From: Solibacillus sp. FSL K6-1523
GTDB taxonomy: Bacteria > Bacillota > Bacilli > Bacillales_A > Planococcaceae
Reading direction: 5' to 3'
DNA length: 64,000 nt
Assembly (NCBI RefSeq): GCF_038005225.1
Contig: NZ_JBBOSU010000001.1
Location: forward strand, 174,001 to 238,000
Below are positions 53,505 through 61,957 of this stretch, piece after piece (position 1 is the stretch's first letter; every line of letters starts with the position of its first letter). The position numbers were made by a program, and so were the translations under genes. The notes under the pieces are model-generated. The model was not told where the DNA came from, ran no database searches, and saw nothing but the letters and a program-made list of their open reading frames with translations.

Positions 53505-53546
53505 AAAAAAGCCTACAAAATTGCGTTCGGTCAATTTTGTAGGTAT
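53505..53546. terminator. Bidirectional terminator, lipoprotein and CAP genes
   Basis: CCTACAAAATTG pairs with CAATTTTGTAGG over an 8-base loop. The minus-strand tail is TTTTTT, stronger than the plus tail. Confidence 0.88.
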
Positions 53547-53552
53547 AGGTTG

Positions 53553-54740
53553 TTAAATCGAATAGAAATTCATCGTGAAGTAGGGCTGGTTTTTATTATT
53601 AAATTCGACTCCTACGAAAATATGCGTGAATTCTTTGCGTAAAATATTTTCACGGTGCCCGAGGGAATTCATTAATGCCTCATGTGCATAAATGGCGCTA
53701 TATTGACCGTATGCTAAATTTTCGCCCCACCAAGAATAAGAGACACCGCCATTTTTCATACGATCGCCACCACGTCCGCCAGCTAAATCTACGTGACCGA
53801 AGAAGTTATTATTGGCCATGCTTGCACTATGCTTACGCGCGACACCATTAAATCCAGGCGTGTAAGTCAGTGGCTGTAAACCTTCTGCGACGCGTGCTTG
53901 ATTGATAAGCTCTACCATTAAGTGTTCAAAGCCTTCACGTAATTCGTCTGAAGGAGTTGCAAAAAATCCAGGTTTCGACATTTCGGAACGGGCGTCCACC
54001 CATGTAATCGAACGCACTTTATTTTGTTTATGTGCATCATAAAAAAATGTCACGTAATGGTTGTCTATTAAGTACGTGCCACTTGTTTCGTTGTCATATT
54101 TATCAATATAAGTTTGTGTGTAGTTTGTTAAGTTTTTTTTAATTTGCTTTAGTGGCTCTCCGTATTTGGCTATCACAGTATCACGTGAGCTACCTACTTG
54201 AATATCAAATGCAGATTGTCCTTCAGTTGTTTCATAGCCAGCAACGGATTGTCCATTTTTTGTACCTACTAAGTTAAATTGTTTATAGTTCGAAGTGGGC
54301 ATGTCCCAAGTGAAGTCGTATTCAGTAGGGAATGATTTGACTGCAGTACTAGCAGGAGACGCATCATTATTTGCGACCGTTTTAAATGGAATAATGACAC
54401 CTTGGTTCATTGATTTTCCAGCGGTTGTATTTAAATTGTTTGTGACAACTACCTTATAGTTTGTGTCGTACTGTAAGTTTGAAGTTGGTGTAATGGTTAA
54501 TTTATTATCAGAAACAGTGGATTGAATCGCAATTTTATTTGCCTTTTGATCTTGTATATAAACATTGTGCTTAACAGAATCTGCTGCAATAGATTTATTA
54601 AATGTAATTGTCCATTTTTTATTGACCGCAACATCTGAAAAAGAATCCCATTCATCTGATTCTTTTGCACTCGCGATGATTAATGTAGCACTAAATAATA
54701 TTGGAATGATGATCCCCATCATTGAACTTGTTCTTTTCAA
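53553..54740 (-). CDS. Secreted Ig-like and CAP-domain protein
   Basis: 395 residues. A signal peptide runs to about residue 25 (IPILFSATLIIASA). An SbsA-type Ig domain follows (about 30-115; KWTITFNKSIAADSV and NLQYDTNYKVVVTNNL). A CAP-associated region with VGSSRDTVIAKYGEPLKQI comes next, then a C-terminal CAP domain with HLMVELINQARVAEGLQPL, HSASMANNNFFGH, GENLAYG and GHRENIL. It differs from the protein at 38523 in having an Ig domain instead of SLH repeats. The start is TTG with GGGAAAGG upstream. Function is unknown beyond the fold. Confidence 0.85.
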   Translation of the reverse strand: MKRTSSMMGIIIPILFSATLIIASAKESDEWDSFSDVAVNKKWTITFNKSIAADSVKHNVYIQDQKANKIAIQSTVSDNKLTITPTSNLQYDTNYKVVVTNNLNTTAGKSMNQGVIIPFKTVANNDASPASTAVKSFPTEYDFTWDMPTSNYKQFNLVGTKNGQSVAGYETTEGQSAFDIQVGSSRDTVIAKYGEPLKQIKKNLTNYTQTYIDKYDNETSGTYLIDNHYVTFFYDAHKQNKVRSITWVDARSEMSKPGFFATPSDELREGFEHLMVELINQARVAEGLQPLTYTPGFNGVARKHSASMANNNFFGHVDLAGGRGGDRMKNGGVSYSWWGENLAYGQYSAIYAHEALMNSLGHRENILRKEFTHIFVGVEFNNKNQPYFTMNFYSI

Positions 54741-55299
54741 TTGTAACCTTTCCCTTCAATTAAAAGTATATTAACCTCAAGTATTTTATAATAGATTTAT
54801 AGGGAATTTCACGGATGGTGATTGAGCATATTACTTGCATGACTCATTAGAAATATTGACTTTATACGTTTTGTTCTATGTAATATCCAATATAAGGTAA
54901 TGTGTAAGTCTTGTTAAATAATGGGTTTAAATTACGTTTATGTATAAAGAGAATAAAGGAGAAATTTTGCGTATAAAGGAGTATATTTACACGGTGTCTT
55001 TGTGTCTACTTTTTACAAAAATCCCCTTCACAATTAGGACGTTTAGTTGTGGGTATTTAGCATTGTTTTTTGTTTTATTGTAAATAGAGATTTAGTAAAA
55101 GGTCATAGTGATCAGTGAAAGCGCGGGATAACCTATATATTGTTGAATTTAATGGCATATATGGAAATAGGATAAACGGGATTCCAAAAGAACAAATCAA
55201 ATTTTCTATAAAGGAAAAGTAAAATTTGACCGATATAAGAAGGGTAAAGTTATCGAGTTACATAATTTCATAATTTAAAAAAGGGGAGGTAATCTCTAA
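54741..55299. other. Intergenic region between the CAP gene and the large SLH gene
   Basis: 560 bases, very AT-rich. The ribosome site GGGGAGG is at about 55283. I could not identify a promoter or stable hairpin with confidence, and no gene is supported. A long leader for the SLH gene is possible, as is common for S-layer genes. Confidence 0.5.
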
Positions 55300-58200
55300 A
55301 TGAATTCGAAAAAAACGCATAAGCTATCAAAAGCATCGGTTGCAGCAGTACTAGCAGCGAGCGGTGTCATTGTAGCAATGCCACAACCAACACATGCCTA
55401 TGGATTCGGTGATTTAAATCCAAATGCAGATTATTATGAGCCAGTCATGGATTTATATAAACGAAATATCGCGACAGGTGATTCAAAAGGAAACTTCCGA
55501 CCAAATGAAGCGATTACACGTGCAGATGCAGCAAAAATGATTGCATTGTCGATTAATATAAATACGAAAAAAGTTAAAAATCCAAAGTTTAAGGATGTAC
55601 AAGCGTCACACCCAAACTATAAGTATATCGCGGCTTTAGCAGAAGCAGGCATCATTGGCGGTTACCCAGATAACAGCTTTAAACCGAACGAATATATTAC
55701 ACGTAGTCAAATGGCAAAAGCTATATCGCTTGGCTATCGGTTCGGTGTGTCTACGAAGCTGACAAATACATTTCAAGATGTACCAGCAACAAATGCCAAT
55801 GCCTATTTTATTCAAACACTTGTTGATTTAAATATTACAAAAGGAATAACACCGGTAGCATTTGAGCCATCTAGCACAGTAACACGCGGTCAAATGGCGA
55901 CATTTATTTGGCGTGCAGAGAGAGCCGATAAAGGAACTCCGGTCTACGCGATAGGGGATATTACAGGGGATAAAGTTTATGTAAACGGTGTACCGTATAC
56001 AATTGCTCCATCTTTGCGCGGAGTTTTTAATGCTTCCAACAAGCGTATTTTAAGTGGTGCACATATCGAAGGTTCTTTTACGAACACGACGCTAACAGCC
56101 GTTTCTAAACTGACACTTAATGCAAGCGGGACATCAACAAGCTTATTAGCACTTGATGGAGATTATTCAACTTTTGGTGGAGAACTGATCATTAACGGAA
56201 GTTACTTGCGCTTAAAAAATATCGATTTAACAGGGCGCGTAGAAGTAGCAGAAACACCGCGCAAATCATTAGCGAAATATATGACCAATCCATTGCAAAA
56301 TGCACGAATTGCGAGCATAAATGGCTTTGGTTTTATTGATTGGGGCAAGCCGACAGAACCAGAGGAGGAAGGCTTTTTAAATCCGGATGAAGACGAAAAG
56401 CTAACGGAAAAGCCAAAACCATCAAAACGACCGAAGAAGCAGTCTTATAAAACACGTATGCCAAAGATTGAGAAATATGTAGACTTTTCAAATTCAACGG
56501 TACGCAATTTATATATTACTCAAAATCGTTCGTTTGTATCGGCAGAGGATACGATTGACCGTATAACTGTTCAGCGGGATGTCGCACAATACGAACTGTA
56601 TGCAGATGCCAATGCAATGTACATCGACACGGATGTCAGTGTAACGGTATTTGGTGTGAATGATGTTCAGTATGTATATAAAAATACACTGAAAAACGTT
56701 TTTTTCCATACAGATAGTTACTATGACTATTTATATGTAACAACAGGTAGTGGTTTTATTGATATTGGTGAACATGTTTACATCGGGGAAGCCATTATAC
56801 CACCTAATAAATCGGTAAATGATATTTTTGATGACTACGAAAATGATGATGAGAATATTGGCTGGATTGAAGATGAGGATGGTAACCCAGTAGAGCGTGA
56901 TCCAGAAGAAGATTTGGTTGTACCAGATGTAACGGCACCAAGTATTTTAAAATTATCGGTAACAGCAGGAGGAACACTTGCGAACGTTTCATTAACAGCG
57001 GATGAAGATGGTACGTACTATTATATTGTAAAGAAAACGGACGAGAAGCCACCTTCAATTAATGAAATTAAAACAGGTGGCAGTAAATTTAGCGGTAATG
57101 GCCCGATTAAGCAAGATACACCTGTTAATTTTACGGTGAATGACTTAGAAACACTAACGGACTACACAATTTATGTCGTTGTTATTGATGGTGCAGATAA
57201 CGTTTCGAATAAAGAATCTGCGGACTTCACAACGATTGATGGACAGCCACCTACATTAAAATTAAAAAAAGGCGACCCAATGTATGGCGGGAAACGTGTT
57301 CAGTTTGTCATCACACCAACTGAGGCAGGTACGTACTATTACTATATTCGACCAAAAACATCAGATGCTGCTCCAACGGTGGATGACATTATTAGCAGAC
57401 ATACCGGCACAGGAAAAGCAACAGAGCCTGGCGACATTGTTATAACGGAGCATAACTACGGCGCAAAGCCAAACTTAAATGATATTCAGCCGAATACAAC
57501 TTACGAAATATTCGCGGTGATGGTCGATTCATCGGGTAATAAGATGCGTACGGTGTCGGATATTGAGATTAAGACAGAAGGACCGGATACAGATCATCCT
57601 TATGTAAATGATACAGGTTTGAAACTTGTCGATAGAGAGAACGGTATTTTCGAACTAACGGTAAGTGAAAAGCTAGATAAAAAATCAGCTGAAGATGTAA
57701 ATAATTATATTTTATCAGGTACAGGTATTGTTAACGTAACTGGACAAAAAGAAATAAAGCCATCTAAAGTGGAATATGCAGAAAACGGAACGAAAATTCG
57801 CTTAACGATTCCTTCGCTTACAGCTTTAGTAAAAGGTGATACGATTCGTGCAACAATTTTACCAGGTGTAACGGACTTAGCAGAAAATCCGTTTGAAAAT
57901 ATTGATACAGTGCCAGTACAACAAGTACCACGTAACTATGCAGAATATCGTCATGAAGATACAGATATACCAGAAATTAAGATTGATAATGTAATTACTG
58001 GGCCAACTAAATATGAAGTAGAAGTAACGACGAAAAAAGCAGGAACGTACTACTACATGATTTTACCAGACAATTATGATTTCACAGGTAAAGATATTAA
58101 AAGCCGCGATTTCGTTGATGAGTTCTCGTTGGATCCATCAATCGTGACAGGTAAATTCGGACCAGTTGGTAATGAAGATTATTTATATAAAGAAGGAGAT

Positions 58201-59667
58201 AAACCAGCTGAGCTTGGCACATTCAAATTCGATGTAGAAAAGCCTAAAAATCTTGATCCATTTACAAGTTATTCGATTTATATGGTATTAAAAGACCGTT
58301 CAGGCCAATTGTCGATAATTGAGAGCAAGTCATTAATTAGCGATTCAAAGCCACCGTTAGTATCAAATATTAGAGTAGAATCGATTAAAGATAATGATAC
58401 AGCAGTAAAAGTAAAATTAAATGTCGATGAGAAAGCGAAATTCTATGCTATTCCTGTGAAAAAGTATATTTTAGATGCAGCAGGTAATCGAGTGCTTAAT
58501 GCAGACTACTTTAATACAGATGGCACGCTGAAAGACATTGATGGTACGTTGGGTTCGGACTTATCAGATGCAGAGCGTAAAGCAAGCTTTATGAGCATTA
58601 ATGGTACATTAAAAGAAGCAAGCTCAGATAAATTTGGCGAAATTGATTTTGATATTTCTGAGTTAGATGCACATGAAGAATACGGTATTTACATTGCAGC
58701 AGAGGATACGTATGGTAACTTTACAGTAAGACAACGTAGCAATTCGACCTCTACGGATATTAATGAACCAATTGGCGGAATGATGAAAGCAACATTCTAT
58801 ACGGATGGGACGAAGCCGTTTATTGATAATGATCAAATTGTTTATAGAAACTTAGATGCAACAAATCCGACATTTACGATTACTTATAATGAAGCAATTA
58901 TGCGTGAAAAAGATACTAATCACTCTATTGTAGATGCTACAAATTGGTCGACTATATTAGATATTGCCGATGAAGATGGAAATTTAATTACGGGTAACTA
59001 TAGTTTTGTAAGTTATACAGTTGGTACAAAAACTACTGACAAATCGACATTAGTTATTAAGCCAAATAGTACAACTGTTGCGAATCAAACATTTACTGTG
59101 ACGATGAAAGCACCACAAGAAAATCCAGGACAGCCAGATAAGTTAATTGCATATGACTATATAGATCAAAATGGATTTGTTTTAGATAAGATTGGGAAGT
59201 ATGAGTGGCCAGGCGATGTTAAGAGTAAGATTGAAGATGCCGTTCTTACAGGCATAAATGCTGGTACACCTGCAGTACCTGCTTCAACAACAATGCGTGC
59301 AATGATGTATCTTGATATCGATTTATCATTAAATCAAACATATTACTATGCAGTTACAAATAGTTCAAAAACATCAGTTGACCCACAACTTGTGATGGAC
59401 TTGGTAAATAATCCGGATACACCGAACAATGATATTTTTGCATATGGATCAGGACAGCTTTCAGCTAATAGCGTAGCCGATAAACAAGCTACACTTAACT
59501 TAACGGCCCCACCTGCAGTTGGGGCGTATACACCAGTATTTACAAAAGGAAATAACTTCTTTATCTTTACAATTGATAAATACGGGAACATTGTATGGGC
59601 AAATGATGAGAGTAGTGGGCTGAAATATCGTCAGATCAGCAATGACTTTAATATACCGTTTCAATAA
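55300..59667 (+). CDS. Large SLH-anchored surface protein
   Basis: 1455 residues. The signal peptide ends near residue 33 (PQPTHA). Three SLH repeats occupy about 34-205 (FRPNEAITRADAAKMIAL, PNEYITRSQMAKAISL, FEPSSTVTRGQMATFIW). A beta-rich region to about 540 includes a lysine/proline-rich linker (KPKPSKRPKKQSYKT). From about 550 on there are fibronectin/Ig-like modules with the recurring strand GTYYY(I/Y/M) at four places and a related QTYYYAV. It is an S-layer or S-layer-associated protein bound to wall polymer. AGGGGAGG precedes the ATG. Whether it is the main S-layer protein cannot be told. Confidence 0.88.
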   Translation: MNSKKTHKLSKASVAAVLAASGVIVAMPQPTHAYGFGDLNPNADYYEPVMDLYKRNIATGDSKGNFRPNEAITRADAAKMIALSININTKKVKNPKFKDVQASHPNYKYIAALAEAGIIGGYPDNSFKPNEYITRSQMAKAISLGYRFGVSTKLTNTFQDVPATNANAYFIQTLVDLNITKGITPVAFEPSSTVTRGQMATFIWRAERADKGTPVYAIGDITGDKVYVNGVPYTIAPSLRGVFNASNKRILSGAHIEGSFTNTTLTAVSKLTLNASGTSTSLLALDGDYSTFGGELIINGSYLRLKNIDLTGRVEVAETPRKSLAKYMTNPLQNARIASINGFGFIDWGKPTEPEEEGFLNPDEDEKLTEKPKPSKRPKKQSYKTRMPKIEKYVDFSNSTVRNLYITQNRSFVSAEDTIDRITVQRDVAQYELYADANAMYIDTDVSVTVFGVNDVQYVYKNTLKNVFFHTDSYYDYLYVTTGSGFIDIGEHVYIGEAIIPPNKSVNDIFDDYENDDENIGWIEDEDGNPVERDPEEDLVVPDVTAPSILKLSVTAGGTLANVSLTADEDGTYYYIVKKTDEKPPSINEIKTGGSKFSGNGPIKQDTPVNFTVNDLETLTDYTIYVVVIDGADNVSNKESADFTTIDGQPPTLKLKKGDPMYGGKRVQFVITPTEAGTYYYYIRPKTSDAAPTVDDIISRHTGTGKATEPGDIVITEHNYGAKPNLNDIQPNTTYEIFAVMVDSSGNKMRTVSDIEIKTEGPDTDHPYVNDTGLKLVDRENGIFELTVSEKLDKKSAEDVNNYILSGTGIVNVTGQKEIKPSKVEYAENGTKIRLTIPSLTALVKGDTIRATILPGVTDLAENPFENIDTVPVQQVPRNYAEYRHEDTDIPEIKIDNVITGPTKYEVEVTTKKAGTYYYMILPDNYDFTGKDIKSRDFVDEFSLDPSIVTGKFGPVGNEDYLYKEGDKPAELGTFKFDVEKPKNLDPFTSYSIYMVLKDRSGQLSIIESKSLISDSKPPLVSNIRVESIKDNDTAVKVKLNVDEKAKFYAIPVKKYILDAAGNRVLNADYFNTDGTLKDIDGTLGSDLSDAERKASFMSINGTLKEASSDKFGEIDFDISELDAHEEYGIYIAAEDTYGNFTVRQRSNSTSTDINEPIGGMMKATFYTDGTKPFIDNDQIVYRNLDATNPTFTITYNEAIMREKDTNHSIVDATNWSTILDIADEDGNLITGNYSFVSYTVGTKTTDKSTLVIKPNSTTVANQTFTVTMKAPQENPGQPDKLIAYDYIDQNGFVLDKIGKYEWPGDVKSKIEDAVLTGINAGTPAVPASTTMRAMMYLDIDLSLNQTYYYAVTNSSKTSVDPQLVMDLVNNPDTPNNDIFAYGSGQLSANSVADKQATLNLTAPPAVGAYTPVFTKGNNFFIFTIDKYGNIVWANDESSGLKYRQISNDFNIPFQ

Positions 59668-59699
59668 CCTGTACCGGGTGTACCCACAATTCACTACAA

Positions 59700-59790
59700 C
59701 TTATAAAGATGCAATATACAAGTTTATAAAGGAAGAAGTCCTATGTGAGATAAAATCTTGCATGGGGCTTTTTGGTAGGGTAGAAAAATA
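59700..59790 (+). repeat. S-region terminator repeat, copy 1
   Basis: AAGTCCTATG (about 59736) pairs with CATGGGGCTT before TTTTT, in a context TTTATAAAGGAAGAAGTCC that resembles copies 2 and 3. It probably ends the large SLH transcript. Confidence 0.6.
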
Positions 59791-59938
59791 GTAAAAAGTT
59801 TTTTCGCATAGTTATCACCATGAAAATGCCATTTTGGAACTCAATTTCAGCGGTGTTAAATGTTTTTCTAATTTAGGTCGTACATTCATTTTTTTATAAA
59901 ATTGGCTAAGCTCATAAAAAACGAAAGGGAGCTATTGA

Positions 59939-60427
59939 TTGATAGCATCGCAAATATTAGAAAAGCCAGCTAATTACTCGAAGTCACAATTGACCCATGA
60001 CGATTTGTGGAAGAAGGTAATTGCGGAGCTGTTTGAAGATTTTTTGTTGTTCTTTTTACCAGAATTTCATGCAGAAGTCGATTTTTAGAAACCCATCGTT
60101 TTTGCAACAGGAGCTCTTCAAAGAGATTATTGAGGAAAGAAAAGGGAGCAAAATGGCCGATCAAATTGCTAAAGAGCAATTGAAAAACGGGGAAGAGCGG
60201 TGGGTGCTGGTGCATACGGGGAAGTTCAAACCGATGATGCAGAGGATTTCCCATAACAAATGTTTAAGTATTACTACCGAATTTTTGATTGGTGAGGTTG
60301 GCGAGGAGGAAGTGCTAAAAAAGTATTCCCAAATATAATTGCTAAAGAAAAGAACAATGAAGGGATGATGGATGTTACGGGTTTAACTTTCGAAGGGATA
60401 GCAGCATTAAGAAATATCGTTCAATAA
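59939..60427 (+). pseudogene. Decayed Rpn-family (PD-(D/E)XK) nuclease gene
   Basis: TTG at 59939 with AAAGGGAG upstream opens a frame with DDLWKKVIAELFEDFLLFFL and EFHAEVDF, ended by TAG at 60086. The reading continues in another frame as PSFLQQELFKEIIEERKGSK and NGEERWVLVH, then shifts again (VQTDDAEDF, MFKYYYRIFDW) and ends with GLTFEGIAALRNIVQ at 60427. The order matches recombination-promoting nuclease/transposase-like (Rpn/YhgA) proteins of Bacilli. At least three frame breaks make it a pseudogene. Confidence 0.75.
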
Positions 60428-60458
60428 ATAACTTGCTGTTTTATGTATGGGAAATTCC

Positions 60459-60562
60459 TACAATACAATTTATAAAAATATTGAATGAGGGGAAGTCCAA
60501 TGTGAGAGAATTTTGCATAGGGCTTCTTTTGGTTTGAAGAGAAAGGAAAGTTTGAGGGGCTT
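60459..60562 (+). repeat. S-region terminator repeat, copy 2
   Basis: ACAATTTATAAAAATATTGA leads to GAGGGGAAGTCCAATG, which pairs with CATAGGGCTT followed by CTTTT, then AAAGTTTGAGGGG. About 100 bases match copy 3 closely. Repeat copy F begins at its right edge. Confidence 0.7.
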
Positions 60563-60913
60563 TTAACTTAATTCAGCAAATGTATTCGTACCTAAAGAAA
60601 AGTGGTAGTTACAGAAGTCTGCTACTTCTATAAGTGCGGGATGAATGCCAAAAAGGCAATTCTATTTGCGGTGGGGGTTCAAACCCCGGCTGAATTGGGG
60701 AACAAAGGCTAAGCCCGTCACGTCCTGTGACAACGTCTTTGTGATCGACATCGTGTTGACCCAAGCCCCGGCGGATATCACAGATTTTTAAAGAGGCCTG
60801 CGTGATACAGGTTAGTTAGCCGTTGTCGCATGGACGCGACGAACTTAGGCTAACATCCCTAGTGAGTGAGCTCGAAAAAATCTGGACGCAATTACGCCAA
60901 GGTGTAATTGATT
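60563..60913 (+). repeat. Dispersed structured repeat, copy F (two cassette sites)
   Basis: It begins TTAACTTAATTCAGC and contains ATAAGTGCGGGATGAATGCC, AATGCC-AAAAA-GGCA and GGGGGTTCAAACCCCGGCTG. The 3' arm is interrupted after CTGAATT by about 65 bases with GTCAC-GTCCT-GTGAC. GGCGGATATCACAGATTTTT follows. A second insert has TTAGCC/GGCTAA and GTCGC/GCGAC pairs, and the end is AAAATCTGGACGCAATTACG with the palindrome degraded to GCCAAGGTG. It is the longest copy, about 350 bases. Confidence 0.88.
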
Positions 60914-60919
60914 GGTCAT

Positions 60920-61048
60920 TTAAGGTGTTTCTTCAACAGTAGTTATTCTTACTTCAGGCGGTGAGTTAATAATTCATTTAGCTTGCTTCTCAATAATTGA
61001 AAGTGCTGTTTCTTTTAATGTAGCCCCCAAAAATACCGTTTGTACTTA
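60920..61048 (-). pseudogene. Possible small decayed gene, minus strand
   Basis: A minus-strand frame reads VFLGATLKETALSIIEKQAK, a TGA stop, then IINSPPEVRITTVEETP and TAA at 60920. AAGGGAG lies upstream, but the only start near it is an ATA or an out-of-frame TTG. It looks like a short gene of 40-50 codons with an internal stop. The family is not recognised and the call is weak. Confidence 0.3.
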
Positions 61049-61275
61049 TGCAAATCTCCCTTTCTTATAATTGTCTCAACTCCTACGACAAATTTGTATG
61101 ACTATCGAATATATGTTTTTTGGTAAATCGGATTTTCATTAGTTATTAAAGATTAAAATAAATAATTGAATTTTCATAGAATTGTGTTATTATGAATTTT
61201 ATAAAACATATATAATTACTAGGTATTGATGTTTGTTAATTAGAGAAATCGGATAAGAAAAGGGAGAGATTTTTA

Positions 61276-61728
61276 ATGTCTACATTAACAGTAAAGGCAA
61301 AAACTACTTTAAAAGAAAATGTATTAGTTGAAGCAGAAGCTAGAGGTCATAAAATCATTATTGATGAACCTGCAAATTTAGGTGGTACAGATAAAGGGAT
61401 GAATCCAGTTGAGCTTCTTCTATCTGCTTTAGGAGCTTGCCAATCCATCGTAGCTAGAATATATGCGAAAAAGTTTGAAATCGATTTGCAAGATTTTTGG
61501 GTTGAAGTAGAAGGCGATATTGATACAGATGGATTCCTTGGTAAATCGGATGTACGACCTGGATTTGAATCCATCAGATATACATTCCATATCGAAACAA
61601 CAGCTTCAGAAGAAAAAATTGAGGCATACAAAGAATATATTGAAGCACACTGCCCTGTAGGTGATACAATTGCCAATACGGTTAATCTTGTATCATCAAA
61701 AGTAGTTGTGGAGAATTCAGTTAAATAA
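61276..61728 (+). CDS. OsmC/Ohr-family protein
   Basis: 150 residues. The fold is marked by GTDKGMNPVELLLSALGACQ, with the first redox cysteine in GACQSIVA (about Cys54), and the second in EAHCPVGDTIAN (about Cys126). OsmC-type proteins reduce organic hydroperoxides through this pair, coupled to a dithiol. The spacing and sequence fit the OsmC/YhfA side better than Ohr. GGGAGAG is about 9 bases before the ATG. It stands alone and is followed by terminator repeat copy 3. Confidence 0.87.
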   Translation: MSTLTVKAKTTLKENVLVEAEARGHKIIIDEPANLGGTDKGMNPVELLLSALGACQSIVARIYAKKFEIDLQDFWVEVEGDIDTDGFLGKSDVRPGFESIRYTFHIETTASEEKIEAYKEYIEAHCPVGDTIANTVNLVSSKVVVENSVK

Positions 61729-61818
61729 AGGTTTCAATTTGTGGAAAAATATGAGCCAAACACCGGAAACCAAGTATTCTTACTTATCCCGATTGAAGAA
61801 TATGTATAAGCAATTCTG

Positions 61819-61932
61819 ACAATATGATACAATTTATGTAAATATGTTGAGTGAGGGGAAGTCTTATGTGGAAGGAATTTTGCATAAGGCTTTTTTTGGT
61901 TAAAAAAGAAAGTTTGAGGGATTTTTAAAAAC
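61819..61932 (+). repeat. S-region terminator repeat, copy 3
   Basis: ACAATTTATGTAAATATGTTG leads to GAGGGGAAGTCTTATG, which pairs with CATAAGGCTT followed by TTTTT, then AAGAAAGTTTGAGGG. It is the best terminator of the three copies. It ends 26 bases before the next SLH gene, between it and osmC. Confidence 0.75.
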
Positions 61933-61957
61933 AATAAATACGTAGGGGGGAAAGAAA

